Of a stretch of DNA of 64,000 bases, positions 49,903 to 59,232 are shown piece after piece; position 1 is the first letter of the stretch; each line of letters opens with the position of its first letter. Source of the DNA: JAZDMK01 sp043800975 (GTDB taxonomy: Bacteria; Bacteroidota; Bacteroidia; Bacteroidales; JAHJDW01). The translations under genes and the position numbers were made by a program. The stretch lies in the NCBI GenBank assembly GCA_043800975.1, contig JAZDMK010000301.1, positions 1-64,000 of the forward strand. Reading direction: 5' to 3'. The notes below the pieces were generated by a model. The model did not search any database and was not told where the DNA came from. It saw only the letters and a list, made by a program, of their open reading frames with translations.

Positions 49903-51366
49903 TTATTCAGAATTAACTTTTACAAATTTACCTGTATAGTTTTGAATTTTTACAAAGTAAATTCCCGGTGGTAAAGTGGAAACATCAATCTTCACTTCGT
50001 TTTCCTGAGGATTGACATTCTGTTTTATAACTTCTTTGCCAATGGAATTGAAAATGGAAAGAATGAAACTGTTTTTTGATTGTGTTGTTTGAATTGTGAT
50101 CTGGTTATTTGTTGGATTTGGGTAGATCAGAATATTTCGAGTTGGTTCTTCCAATTCAATAACCATAACATTACACCCCGGAATCTGACAGCCCATGCTG
50201 TCAACTCTAATTACCCATGCTTGCTGAGGATTCCCGGAGCCTAAACAAAAACCTGCTGCCACATAGCCGTTGTCGCTTGTTTTCCGGAAGTCATACAAGT
50301 AATTCTGATCAGATGCATTAGTAAGATGATCGTACATCCTAAAAAATATTTGGTTTCCCAAAGAGTCTGTTTTCAAAATAAATCCAGATATGTGTTGTGA
50401 AGCTGAATCTGAGATATTGCCAATGATTGACAAATTCATGTTGTTTTCTTCAATAATTTTATAGCCAATAATAGCATGGGTCATTGGGCCATATTCTTTT
50501 TCCCATAATAGCTGGTTATTATTTCGAAGTTTTGCAAGTCTTGTCTTATAATGAACTGTAGCACCTCCATCATTTGAATACCCGAATGTATAGCTTATTG
50601 CATAAGTGCTATCCTGAAGATTCTTTACTGCAGACCCACCATTATCCCATCCACTTCCATAAAAGTGAGAGTAAATTAAATTCCCAAGACTGTCTGTTCT
50701 ATATATTAATCCTTTGCCAATTGGCTCATCACACCAACCTCCAATTATGTATCCTTCATCATCCATTGTTTCAACTGAGAAAGCTCTTTCATTTCCGGTT
50801 TTATGATAGAACTTCTGCCATTTCTTATATCCAAGACTGTCAGTCTTAATTAATGTAATATCGTGATGTGGATAGCCATCTGTACTATCGGTAGCTCCTA
50901 CACATATGAAACCTTTATCTGGAGTCATCTGCACCTGAGCTGATTCTATTCGATAACTGGTGTGATATTTTCGCATCCAAAGCGTATCACCATTTTGATT
51001 GAATTTCACTAAACACATCGTATTTTGGCTCAATGCTGGCTCTTGATAATCTACGGCTACTACAAAACAAGAATCATGTGTTTTAGACATTGATGCCCAC
51101 CCAACCCAATAGGAATTAATACTATCCCCATAATGCTTCTCCCAAATTTTGTTTCCAAAGGCGTCCAATTTTCTTATACAGAAATTCAAAGCTAAATTCC
51201 CTGGTGTATTATAATCACCTGCTAAATAAAAGTAATCGTTGTCTTCAATCACACTCCAGGAAGGTGAAGATATGGAGCCAGCCACCTTGTAAGTAGAATC
51301 AAAGTAAACCTGTGCATTTGCTTTTAAAGCTAGAACTAATAAAGTAAAGAATAGAATTCTTTTCAT
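49903..51366 (-). CDS. Secreted beta-propeller-like protein with T9SS sorting domain
   Basis: A 487-residue protein. The signal peptide is about 1-18 (ending KANAQ). Residues about 30-400 hold repeated segments of the type G-x-I-x-KTDSLG-x3-W/F, seen as RKLDAFGNKIWEKHYGD, LIKTDSLGYKKWQKFYHK and ILKTDSLGNQIFFRMY, typical of Bacteroidota propeller-like surface proteins. Residues about 412-487 are a T9SS sorting domain (IYPNPTNNQITIQ to YTGKFVKVNSE). The ATG lies 1 nt after the stop of the upstream gene (TGATATG); an earlier in-frame Met lies in that gene and is rejected. Confidence 0.8.
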   Translation of the reverse strand: MKRILFFTLLVLALKANAQVYFDSTYKVAGSISSPSWSVIEDNDYFYLAGDYNTPGNLALNFCIRKLDAFGNKIWEKHYGDSINSYWVGWASMSKTHDSCFVVAVDYQEPALSQNTMCLVKFNQNGDTLWMRKYHTSYRIESAQVQMTPDKGFICVGATDSTDGYPHHDITLIKTDSLGYKKWQKFYHKTGNERAFSVETMDDEGYIIGGWCDEPIGKGLIYRTDSLGNLIYSHFYGSGWDNGGSAVKNLQDSTYAISYTFGYSNDGGATVHYKTRLAKLRNNNQLLWEKEYGPMTHAIIGYKIIEENNMNLSIIGNISDSASQHISGFILKTDSLGNQIFFRMYDHLTNASDQNYLYDFRKTSDNGYVAAGFCLGSGNPQQAWVIRVDSMGCQIPGCNVMVIELEEPTRNILIYPNPTNNQITIQTTQSKNSFILSIFNSIGKEVIKQNVNPQENEVKIDVSTLPPGIYFVKIQNYTGKFVKVNSE

Positions 51367-51367
51367 A

Positions 51368-52450
51368 TCATTTGTTCTTCGGCATATCCGCAAAAAGATT
51401 TTTGCCCGTGTGCAAATCCAGCACCTGCAGGTAATCGCCATAGGCTTCGTTGCCTTCCAGAATCAGTTTGTTTTCAAACAGCGTTAGATGAACCACGTTG
51501 TAATATTTCGAATGGCCCACCATCAGCTGTTTCACATCGCCTTTCCACAAAAGCTTTCCTGTTTTGGCGTTGTATGCGTTCACGCTGCAGCCCGTGGCAA
51601 TGTTGTGATAGAGCGCCACCACCAGAATGCTGTCTTTTAAAATTGTTTTGCAGCCATCGTCGTTGCCTTCGTTCGGGAAGCTCCACTTTGTATTTCCCAT
51701 CACCACATCACCCGTTTTTTTATCTTCGTTCATATACACCAGCCCGGCCAGTGTATTGTCGTTCGGGTTAACAATGATCCCGCCTGTAGTGCCCTCCGTG
51801 GTATTCAGCGTGCCGTCGTTGAGGTTCAGCACCTGTGTTTTTTTCGGCTTGCTGTAATGAATACTGCTGAATACCATTTCGCGGTCGGTGTGGGCCAGAA
51901 AGTAAATGTAGGGAATACTCTCCACCGTGGTTCCGTCTTTTTTGTAGATCGTATGTGCAATTTTCCAGCTGTTCATCAGCTTTCCTGTTTCATCATATTT
52001 ATTGACACGGTAGCCTGCTTCGCCACTCAGGCGTATTGAACAGACAACACCATTGGATATGGAAAAAATTTCTGCGTTGCCGCTAACGAGGTCGGTCACG
52101 GTTTTCTTGTCAGGTTCAGAAATGGTTTTTACCAGTTTTCCGGAAGCATCAGTGATGGTGATATCGCGGTTTTCCTTCAGTTCAAAGGTAAGGTCCTTAT
52201 AAACGCAGCGATTGGCATCACGCAGTCGGGTGAAATGCTGCACATAGTAGTTCTCGCGTTTTACTTCAGTGATCATTGAAGCCGCCATAGAATCGATGTA
52301 TTCCAGCTGGTCCAGATCCAGATAATTGTTTTTGTATTCGTAATAGCAGAACTGCTTTTTTTCTTTTTTGAGAACTTCTTTGGGCTTTTGTGTTTGTCCG
52401 CAGGAAACCAGAAATGCAAACAGCAGAACCGGAAGGATGATGTTTTTCAT
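51368..52450 (-). CDS. Lipoprotein with PQQ-like beta-propeller region
   Basis: A 360-residue protein. The signal ends in the lipobox FLVSCGQ. The body shows strands like those of PQQ-like propellers (ITDASGKLVKTISEPDK, YDETGKLMNSWKIAH, YNAKTGKLLWKGDV, LDLHTGKNLF). It may be a periplasmic or outer-membrane lipoprotein; the role is unknown. The start MKNIILPVL is chosen because a TATCTTTG -7 element lies 21 nt upstream, and the longer frame to 52576 runs through heptad-repeat DNA. It is followed at once by the T9SS cargo gene. Confidence 0.72.
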   Translation of the reverse strand: MKNIILPVLLFAFLVSCGQTQKPKEVLKKEKKQFCYYEYKNNYLDLDQLEYIDSMAASMITEVKRENYYVQHFTRLRDANRCVYKDLTFELKENRDITITDASGKLVKTISEPDKKTVTDLVSGNAEIFSISNGVVCSIRLSGEAGYRVNKYDETGKLMNSWKIAHTIYKKDGTTVESIPYIYFLAHTDREMVFSSIHYSKPKKTQVLNLNDGTLNTTEGTTGGIIVNPNDNTLAGLVYMNEDKKTGDVVMGNTKWSFPNEGNDDGCKTILKDSILVVALYHNIATGCSVNAYNAKTGKLLWKGDVKQLMVGHSKYYNVVHLTLFENKLILEGNEAYGDYLQVLDLHTGKNLFADMPKNK

Positions 52451-52471
52451 TGGGAATGAATTGGAGGAAAA

Positions 52472-52479
52472 CAAAGATA
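52472..52479 (-). promoter_or_regulatory. -7 element for the 51368 lipoprotein gene
   Basis: TATCTTTG on the minus strand, 21 nt before the ATG at 52450. No clear -33 element is visible; the heptad repeat lies just upstream. Confidence 0.45.
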
Positions 52480-52688
52480 AGTTTTTTTCGTTAATCGTTA
52501 TCCGTATAAACGTTAATCGTGTAATCGAAAAAGTGGAATGGATAGATTTTCTTTCGCCACCAAATCTCCAAAACACGAAAGAAACACAAAACTTTTGTGA
52601 AGCTTGGTGCCTTCGTGATTATAACTTCCGTATATTATTTTAACCACAGATTATTCACTTATCTTTTTTTTTAATTGTGTTCATGCTC

Positions 52689-52704
52689 GTCCGCCGCGGC
52701 GGAC
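52689..52704. repeat. 16-bp perfect GC-rich palindrome
   Basis: GTCCGCCGCGGCGGAC reads the same on both strands. It stands out in AT-rich surroundings. Confidence 0.8.
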
Positions 52705-52916
52705 TCGGTTGCACAAATTAGCACAGATGCTCACAAATTGTCTGTGAATTCAGTGCCCTTTTTTTTCTCGCGGATTTACGCAGATAAAATGAAACGCAGA
52801 TGTACGCTGATCTGAACTTGCATTTAGAAAAACTGATTGAGATTATGTCTAAAATGTTCGATTGTTTACTTCTCAAATCGCAAATCCTTGTTCCTTGTTC
52901 GTATATCAGCCCGATA

Positions 52917-53495
52917 TCAGAGATTCATCAAAAATGCCATTAGCTTCTCAATCGCCCGTCCTCTGTGGCTAATCGAATTCTTTATATCAAGTGGCATTTC
53001 GGCAAAGGTCTGGCTGAAGCCATTGGGAAGGAAAACGGGATCGTAGCCAAAACCATCGCCGCCTTTTTTATCTTTGATAATCGTTCCATCCACACGGCCT
53101 TCAAAAGTATAAATCTTTCCTTCTATTATTAACGCAATCACGCAGCGGAAGCAAGCCTTGCGGTTTTCAATGGTATGCATTTCCTGCAGCAGCTTATTCA
53201 CATTGTCATCGAATGAGCAGCCGGGTCCTGCATAGCGCGCGCTGTATACGCCGGGTCTGCCATCGAGTGCATCCACTTCCAGACCGGTATCATCGGCAAA
53301 GCAGGGCATGCCGTACATTTTCCATACAGCTTCTGCTTTTTCAATAGCGTTTCCGTCCAGCGTTTCATGCGTTTCCGCGAGTTCACCTTTGAATCCTTTT
53401 TCATCCAGACTGATCAGCTGTGCATGCGCTTCGGCAAGCAGTGCCTGCACTTCTTCGAGCTTGTGTTTGTTCTGCGTGGCAAAAATAAGTTCCAT
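52917..53495 (-). CDS. rdgB: Non-canonical purine NTP pyrophosphatase (RdgB/HAM1)
   Basis: A 192-residue protein. Family text: MELIFATQNKHKLEEVQALL at the start, AVWKMYGMPCFADDTGLEVD, LDGRPGVYSARYAG, KKGGDGFGYDPVFLPNG and SHRGRAIEKL at the end. It hydrolyses ITP, dITP and XTP to the monophosphates and so keeps them out of nucleic acids. The start MELIFATQN is used because the earlier ATG (53513) lies in a TAACTTTG -7 element. It is divergent from purD. Confidence 0.95.
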   Translation of the reverse strand: MELIFATQNKHKLEEVQALLAEAHAQLISLDEKGFKGELAETHETLDGNAIEKAEAVWKMYGMPCFADDTGLEVDALDGRPGVYSARYAGPGCSFDDNVNKLLQEMHTIENRKACFRCVIALIIEGKIYTFEGRVDGTIIKDKKGGDGFGYDPVFLPNGFSQTFAEMPLDIKNSISHRGRAIEKLMAFLMNL

Positions 53496-53510
53496 AATTC
53501 CGCTTTGCTG

Positions 53511-53518
53511 CAAAGTTA
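53511..53518 (-). promoter_or_regulatory. -7 element for rdgB
   Basis: TAACTTTG on the minus strand, 15 nt before the ATG at 53495. Confidence 0.5.
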
Positions 53519-53577
53519 GAAAATTGATGATGTGTTTTTTCGGCTGTTTAAAAAAATTAAAAGTTGCATAAAAATTT

Positions 53578-53585
53578 TAACTTTG
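53578..53585 (+). promoter_or_regulatory. -7 element for purD
   Basis: TAACTTTG, 7 nt before the ATG at 53593; the transcript would be almost leaderless. No good -33 element is visible. Confidence 0.45.
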
Positions 53586-53592
53586 CCCTACG

Positions 53593-54879
53593 ATGGAAAA
53601 GATGAATGTATTATTGCTCGGATCCGGCGGACGTGAACACGCTTTTGCCTGGAAGATGCGGCAGAGCCCGCTCGTGGATCAGTTGTTTATTGCACCCGGA
53701 AATGCCGGCACCGCAATGGAGGGAACCAATGTATACCTGTCTCTTTCCGACTTTTCGTCCATTGCCGAATTTCTGATAAAAAATAAAATCGGATTGCTTG
53801 TCGTGGGTCCCGAAGAACCTTTGGTGAAAGGGCTGGCTGATTTTATCCGCGCCAGTGAAAATACAAAACATGTGCTGGTCACAGGTCCCGGTGCAGCCGG
53901 TGCGCAGCTGGAGGGAAGCAAGGCTTTTTCGAAGGAATTTATGGTTCGTCACAAAATTCCAACTGCATTTTATAAAACATTTACTGCCGATACTTTAAAC
54001 GATTCAATTCAATTTCTCGATACAGTGGAACCGCCCTATGTTCTGAAAGCCGACGGTCTTGCAGCCGGAAAGGGTGTGATTATTACCTCCGATAAAAAGG
54101 AAGCGGAAGACGAACTGAAGAAAATGATGCTGGATGCAAAGTTTGGCAACGCAGGAAAGACGGTCGTTATCGAACAATATTTAACAGGCATTGAAGTTTC
54201 TGTTTTCATCCTCACCGATGGAAAAGATTATGTGATATTGCCCGAAGCGAAAGATTACAAACGGATAGGAGAGGGTGACACCGGGCCGAATACCGGCGGG
54301 ATGGGATGTGTTTCTCCAGTACCTTTCGCCGATGAAGAATTTATGAAGAAAGTAAAAGAGCGCATCATTCAGCCTACGGTGGATGGTTTGCAAAGAGAAG
54401 ATATTTTTTATTCCGGCTTTATTTTCTTCGGCCTTATGAATGTACATGGTGATCCCATGGTGATCGAATACAACTGCCGCATGGGCGATCCTGAATCGGA
54501 AGTGGTTGTTCCGCGCATCAAAAACGATTTTGTGGAATTGCTGATTGCCGGTGCGAAAGGAGAGCTGAAGGGAAATATAATAGAAACAGATGAGCGTGCT
54601 GCTGCTACGGTAATGCTTGTATCGGCAGGCTATCCCGGCGATTACGAAAAAGGAAAAACGATTACACTACCGGCTCAAGTAGATAACGGAATTTTATTTC
54701 ATGCAGGAACGTCAATGAAGGACGGCGCAGTTGTAACAACCGGCGGACGTGTGATGGCGGTTACATCGTATGGAAAAGATTTGCCAGAAGCATTAAACTG
54801 TTCTTACGAAAAAATCAAGGGAATTCATTTTGAAGGAATGAATTTCAGAAGAGACATCGGAAAAGATTTATCTGTATAA
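53593..54879 (+). CDS. purD: Phosphoribosylamine-glycine ligase
   Basis: A 428-residue ATP-grasp enzyme of purine synthesis (step 2, phosphoribosylamine plus glycine to GAR). Family text: VLLLGSGGREHAFAWKM, GPEEPLVKGLADFI, the ATP-grasp loop YVLKADGLAAGKGVII, EAKDYKRIGEGDTGPNTGGMG and EYNCRMGDPESEVV. The start may be 53593 or Met4 (53602). The next gene begins 3 nt after its stop. Confidence 0.96.
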   Translation: MEKMNVLLLGSGGREHAFAWKMRQSPLVDQLFIAPGNAGTAMEGTNVYLSLSDFSSIAEFLIKNKIGLLVVGPEEPLVKGLADFIRASENTKHVLVTGPGAAGAQLEGSKAFSKEFMVRHKIPTAFYKTFTADTLNDSIQFLDTVEPPYVLKADGLAAGKGVIITSDKKEAEDELKKMMLDAKFGNAGKTVVIEQYLTGIEVSVFILTDGKDYVILPEAKDYKRIGEGDTGPNTGGMGCVSPVPFADEEFMKKVKERIIQPTVDGLQREDIFYSGFIFFGLMNVHGDPMVIEYNCRMGDPESEVVVPRIKNDFVELLIAGAKGELKGNIIETDERAAATVMLVSAGYPGDYEKGKTITLPAQVDNGILFHAGTSMKDGAVVTTGGRVMAVTSYGKDLPEALNCSYEKIKGIHFEGMNFRRDIGKDLSV

Positions 54880-54882
54880 AAA

Positions 54883-56283
54883 ATGCAAGTAGTAACCATT
54901 GGTCAAAAAATATGGGGCGCCAACGTGCAGCCGGGCTTTTTTGACATATGTTTAATGACTACTTATTTTATTGTCATTTATCTTATCATTAAATTAATTG
55001 AAAACAAAAACAGGTTAAAGAATCCTGCTTACAATTATTTTTCTATTGGATTTCTGATTAAAGTATTCATGAGTCAGGCGATTTGCATTGTATATACTTA
55101 TGTTTATTCTGGAGGAGATTCGACAGCTTATTATGTGAGTGCCGAAAAAATGGGAGAGCTCGCTTTTGATAATTCTTACGGATATTTCAGGATTTTAATG
55201 GGCTCAATTGGATACGAAAATTTCAGCGAGTATGGTCTTCCTACTTGGTTTGACTGGCCATTCAGGTTTGATGATCAGTCTTCATGGGTGGTTGTTCGCC
55301 TTACCAGTTTGTTCACCATTATTGGGTTTAAAAACTATTTTACAACATCACTATTATTATCTATTTTCTCTTATTTTGGAACATGGAAATTATTTTTGCT
55401 TTTAAATAGGCTTTATCCCGGAAAATCGAAACAACTCGCAATCGCATTCTTATTCATTCCATCGGTTGCTTTCTGGGGTTCTGGAATATTAAAAGATACT
55501 TACACGTATTCAGCAATCTGTTGGTTTATGTTTTGTTTTTACAAAATTTTTATCGACAGAAGTAAATTTGCATCCAATCTGATCGGGTTATTTATTGCAA
55601 TCTATATAATCATTATTATCAAACCATACATTTTAGTAGCATTGCTCCCGGGATGTTTTTTGTGGTTCAGTCATAGTTGGTACATGCGTGGAAAGACCGG
55701 CTTTATGAGGTTTGCAACCCTGCCATTAATTCTAGTGATTGCTCTGTTTGTCAATATTTTTATTATTTCGACTGTAAGAAAGAATTTAGGTGAATATGGT
55801 ACAATAGAGGGAATTTTGAATAAAGCAGTGGCGACTCAAATGGATTTGAAAAATGATTTTTATGGCGGAGAGTCTTTTAACATTGGAGAATTTGATGCAA
55901 ATATTGGAAGTGTCATAGCAAAAGTGCCGGAAGGTTTGATTGCCGGATTATACCGACCCTTTCTTTGGGAGGCTAAAAACCCTTTGATGTTGTTATCAGC
56001 GATTGAAAATTTATTTCTGCTAATTTTACTCTTTTACGTCTTGATTAAAATAAGTCTAAAAAAATCAATTAAAATTGTAATTGCCAATCCCTATCTATTT
56101 TTTACACTTTCTTTTTCATTATTTCTGGCTTTCTCTATTGGTTTAACATCTTCAAATTTCGGTTCGCTGGTCAGATATAAGATCCCGATTATCCCATTTT
56201 ATGTATCTGGTCTTTTTTTGTTGATTGGAATAGCGAAGGATAAAAAAAATGAAAAAAAACTCAATGATAAGAATCTTTTATAA
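54883..56283 (+). CDS. Polytopic membrane protein, possibly GT-C-type or polymerase-like
   Basis: A 466-residue protein with about ten to twelve membrane helices. A loop early in the protein holds SGGDSTAYYVSAEKM, with acidic residue and aromatic groups as in lipid-linked sugar transferases of the GT-C type, and a middle loop has WGSGILKDTYTYSAICWFM. No family was firmly recognised. It begins 3 nt after purD and its stop codon overlaps that of the convergent glycosyltransferase gene. The adjacent polysaccharide cluster makes a role in surface glycan assembly plausible but unproven. Confidence 0.6.
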   Translation: MQVVTIGQKIWGANVQPGFFDICLMTTYFIVIYLIIKLIENKNRLKNPAYNYFSIGFLIKVFMSQAICIVYTYVYSGGDSTAYYVSAEKMGELAFDNSYGYFRILMGSIGYENFSEYGLPTWFDWPFRFDDQSSWVVVRLTSLFTIIGFKNYFTTSLLLSIFSYFGTWKLFLLLNRLYPGKSKQLAIAFLFIPSVAFWGSGILKDTYTYSAICWFMFCFYKIFIDRSKFASNLIGLFIAIYIIIIIKPYILVALLPGCFLWFSHSWYMRGKTGFMRFATLPLILVIALFVNIFIISTVRKNLGEYGTIEGILNKAVATQMDLKNDFYGGESFNIGEFDANIGSVIAKVPEGLIAGLYRPFLWEAKNPLMLLSAIENLFLLILLFYVLIKISLKKSIKIVIANPYLFFTLSFSLFLAFSIGLTSSNFGSLVRYKIPIIPFYVSGLFLLIGIAKDKKNEKKLNDKNLL

Positions 56284-57486
56284 ATTGTATATCGATCGGT
56301 AGATTTTTTCAGCATTCGCAATGTCACGATATTTCTCGGCAAGGTGCCGAATTCTCTTCTTACTACCTGTTTCTAAAAGTATCTGATTGATTTTTAAAAA
56401 TGCATTTGAATACTCACTTTTTGAAAACGAATGGAGAACTGCGCCTGCATTTTCTGATTCAATAATTTCCGAATCATCAGAAATGTTTTGGGGAATTATA
56501 ACCGGCAACCCCATTGCCCAGTATTCGCCATCTTTAACCGAGGTGCAATAGCGTTTTGATGGAACCGGCTTAACCGGGTTGATTGCAAAATAGGAAATCC
56601 CCAGATAGGAAGGAAGCATTTCGTTGGACGACCATGTAATTAATATTTGTTTTTCGGGAAGTGAAAAGTCAAGAATGTATTTTTTAATTAATTCTTCCTG
56701 TGAGCGTGTAAGAATTATAAAGAACAGGCGGTCGCCGAAGAATTCAAAAGCGGCATGTAATATTTCAAAAAATTCTTTCTCAAGGTAGATTCCTCCAATT
56801 TTTCCTGCATAAATGCCAACTATTTTATTTTCTAAAGGATAAAGTTTAAACAACTCTTCTTTTTGAATCTGATCGGGATTAAACCTTGCAAGATCCACAC
56901 TGGCTGGTTTTGCGAAAAACAATTTGGGTGTAATATGTAACGTTTCTGTAAGATATTCACGCATTTTTTCTACGGTGGCAATGATCGCATATGCCTGCTT
57001 TGCTTGCTTCTTCTCGTAACGAAGCATAATTTTAAATGCTTTATCTGTTTTCTTCCAGGTGCCATTCTCAACCATCGATTCAGCATGAGGCTCAAAAGTG
57101 TCGAGAATTAATTTTCTTCCCGTAAGCTTAGATAGCATATAACCCATTACACCGGCAGGAGGGCAGAATGAATGTATGGCATCAATTTTATTTATTATTA
57201 TCAGAAAGAAAAGACGCAGCAGATTATATCCAAAAGTAAGTCTGGCTTTAAAACCGAAATGAGTATAAGGTGCGCGAAGCAAAAAGATATTTGATTCTGA
57301 ATGTCGTTGTGATTCCTTTTTCCAACTTTCGCTATCATTGGAAAAGTTCGGATTCTCCATTGTAAAAAGCCATACTCTGCAATTTTCCCCGCATGCTTTT
57401 TGAATTTGATGTATGCAGGGGAGTACATGATTTTGAACCAAAGGATCCTCATAACTCCAATATGTTATGGCAAGTATTCGCTTCAT
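56278..57486 (-). CDS. Glycosyltransferase (GT-B fold)
   Basis: A 402-residue GT-B glycosyltransferase. The N-terminal half has IDAIHSFCPPAGVMGYMLSKL and LILDTFEPHAESMVENG; the C-terminal half has IVGIYAGKIGGIYLEKEFFE, LFFIILTRSQEE and KDGEYWAMGLPVIIPQNISDD, the usual donor-binding end. It is cytoplasmic or membrane-associated and adds a sugar to a lipid-linked glycan. It is the most downstream gene of the minus-strand cluster and overlaps the GT2 gene by 4 nt. Confidence 0.82.
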   Translation of the reverse strand: MKRILAITYWSYEDPLVQNHVLPCIHQIQKACGENCRVWLFTMENPNFSNDSESWKKESQRHSESNIFLLRAPYTHFGFKARLTFGYNLLRLFFLIIINKIDAIHSFCPPAGVMGYMLSKLTGRKLILDTFEPHAESMVENGTWKKTDKAFKIMLRYEKKQAKQAYAIIATVEKMREYLTETLHITPKLFFAKPASVDLARFNPDQIQKEELFKLYPLENKIVGIYAGKIGGIYLEKEFFEILHAAFEFFGDRLFFIILTRSQEELIKKYILDFSLPEKQILITWSSNEMLPSYLGISYFAINPVKPVPSKRYCTSVKDGEYWAMGLPVIIPQNISDDSEIIESENAGAVLHSFSKSEYSNAFLKINQILLETGSKKRIRHLAEKYRDIANAEKIYRSIYNL

Positions 57487-58358
57487 GAAAATATCTTAGC
57501 TATAACTTTAAATATTGATGGAGGGTATACAAAAAAGGCCTTTGTAATGAATAACAAACTTCTTGATTTTGATTTTCCTTCTTTCCACCAGCTTCCAGCC
57601 AATACCAGATACATGTTTGAAAAGCATTTTCTTTGGAAAAAAGAATTGTGATAAAAAGAGTTTTCTTTTGCTTTGTTATAAACAATTATCTCGTCGTGTT
57701 CCATTAAAGAAATGTTTTTATGCATATTCTGGCTATGAACCCGATAATGAACCAAAACCTGATCAATTGCATGAAAGGGAAAGCGGTAGGCAACGCGAAT
57801 AAAATAATCCTGATCAGCAGAAAGTGAAAGAGAAGGATCAAATTCGCCACAGATGTCAATAACATTTCTGCGAAAGAGAATGCTGCTGGGGCCCGGAACA
57901 GTGCATCCTTCCCAAAGAAGTAAATTTTTCAGGCAGTTGCCGGTTTTGCCCGAAAGTATTGTATTTTGTACTTTTGAATTTTCATCAATAAACTGTACAG
58001 GAGAATGAACAGCTACAACAGAATCCGATGTTGAAAATAAACTAATTTTTTTTTCGAGATTTTCAGGTAACCAAAGATCATCAGCATCTAGAAATGCAAT
58101 AATATCACCTTTTGAATTGTTAAATCCGGTATTACGTGCAACGGAAACTCCTGTGTTTTTTTGAAAGTAGTAATGAATACGTGGATCTGCTTCAGTTAAT
58201 GATAAAACAATTTCTTTCGTTTGATCAGTTGACCCGTCGTCGACAACAATAATTTCCCAGTTTGAATAAGTTTGATGAATAACAGATTCAAGGGTCTCTC
58301 GTATATACCGGCTGGCATTATATGCAGGAATTATTACGGAAACCAGTGGTGTGTACAT
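57483..58358 (-). CDS. Glycosyltransferase family 2
   Basis: A 291-residue GT-A enzyme. It opens VSVIIPAYNASRYIRETLES, then IIVVDDGSTDQTKEIV, ARNTGFNNSKGDIIAFLDADDLWLP (the D-x-D metal site) and GPSSILFRRNVI. The start MYTPLVSV is chosen since longer forms extend into the FkbM gene; it then begins 13 nt after that gene's stop. Confidence 0.88.
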   Translation of the reverse strand: MYTPLVSVIIPAYNASRYIRETLESVIHQTYSNWEIIVVDDGSTDQTKEIVLSLTEADPRIHYYFQKNTGVSVARNTGFNNSKGDIIAFLDADDLWLPENLEKKISLFSTSDSVVAVHSPVQFIDENSKVQNTILSGKTGNCLKNLLLWEGCTVPGPSSILFRRNVIDICGEFDPSLSLSADQDYFIRVAYRFPFHAIDQVLVHYRVHSQNMHKNISLMEHDEIIVYNKAKENSFYHNSFFQRKCFSNMYLVLAGSWWKEGKSKSRSLLFITKAFFVYPPSIFKVIAKIFS

Positions 58359-58371
58359 TTTATTTAATGAA

Positions 58372-59232
58372 TTAGTCAATGAGAGGGAAGCAAAAAGCAT
58401 TTAAATCAGCACCAGAAAAAGAGAAATCGTTTTCAAGAAAACTATTGTCAGCAGGATTGAAAATACGGTACTTCATTTTTCTAAAAAAGCTTACAACTTC
58501 TTCAGCCGAAGTTCCAAGCTCTTTAAGATTCTTATCAATAATTTCAATAAACACAAAGGGTCGCGCATGCTCAATTATTACCTGAGCTCCAAGCAGAACT
58601 TTATACTCAAAACCCTCGACATCAATTTTAATCAAATTGGGTAAGGGAATTTGATTTGTTTTTACAAACTGATCCAATGAATAAACTTTTACTTCTTCAA
58701 AATCTCTGTTTTCGCATTCGTTTAATATTCTGTTCATTCCCCTGTTTCCCTTATCAAATGAATACAGTTTGAAAGTTCCTTCCTGATCTCCAAGAGCACA
58801 CTGAAAGCAACTTAAGTTTGTAGCAGAATTCAAACGGATGTTGGTTTGAAGTTTCGAAAAATTAAAGGAATCCGGCTCAAATGCATACACATGGCCCTGA
58901 GGTGCGTATTTTGAAAAGTTTAATGCAAGTTCTCCAATGTTGGCTCCTATATCGTAAATGATAAAATCATTTTTAATTTGTGAAAAAAGATGTTTTTTTT
59001 CTTTTTCAGCAAACCCAAAATACAGATACCAATCCATGAAGTCCGAAATATTCAGTTGGTAGTTGATTCCATTGCGCTTCACATTTCGGATACTATTTGT
59101 TTTGTAAAAATGATTGGGAGCAGGTATTCGTGTAGTAAAACCCCGGGAATCGGAATTCTTTGTAAATAATAGAATTATTTTCTCAAAGGGTGAAAAAGTA
59201 AAAAGCTTTCGTATGAGATTTTTAAAAATCAT
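58372..59232 (-). CDS. FkbM family methyltransferase
   Basis: A 286-residue SAM-dependent methyltransferase. Text: FIIYDIGANIGELALNFSKY (SAM site), VYAFEPDSFNFSKLQTNI, VYSLDQFVK and IKIDVEGFEYKVLLGA. It is expected to O-methylate a sugar of the surface glycan. The start overlaps the upstream GT4 gene by 4 nt. Confidence 0.88.
   Translation of the reverse strand: MIFKNLIRKLFTFSPFEKIILLFTKNSDSRGFTTRIPAPNHFYKTNSIRNVKRNGINYQLNISDFMDWYLYFGFAEKEKKHLFSQIKNDFIIYDIGANIGELALNFSKYAPQGHVYAFEPDSFNFSKLQTNIRLNSATNLSCFQCALGDQEGTFKLYSFDKGNRGMNRILNECENRDFEEVKVYSLDQFVKTNQIPLPNLIKIDVEGFEYKVLLGAQVIIEHARPFVFIEIIDKNLKELGTSAEEVVSFFRKMKYRIFNPADNSFLENDFSFSGADLNAFCFPLID

Larger units (their letters stand above)
52451..52916. 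repeat. Gene-free region built from several dispersed repeats
   Basis: A stretch of 466 nt between rdgB and the lipoprotein gene. 52491-52527 is a 7-8 bp repeat (TTAATCG, TTATCCG, TATAAACG, TTAATCG, TGTAATCG). About 52553-52620 holds a CACGAAAG...CTTCGTG type element. About 52638-52830 has CACAGATT, GCGGATTTACGCAGAT, ACGCTGATCTG text related to the 5.7-kb repeats. 52689-52704 is a GC-rich palindrome, and 52884-52900 is an inverted copy of the GAACAAG repeat at 18967. No gene is seen. Confidence 0.65.

Noticed and set aside
52451..52576. N-terminal extension of the 51368 lipoprotein gene
   Set aside because: The added codons read through a heptad repeat and a -7 element and would hide the lipoprotein signal.
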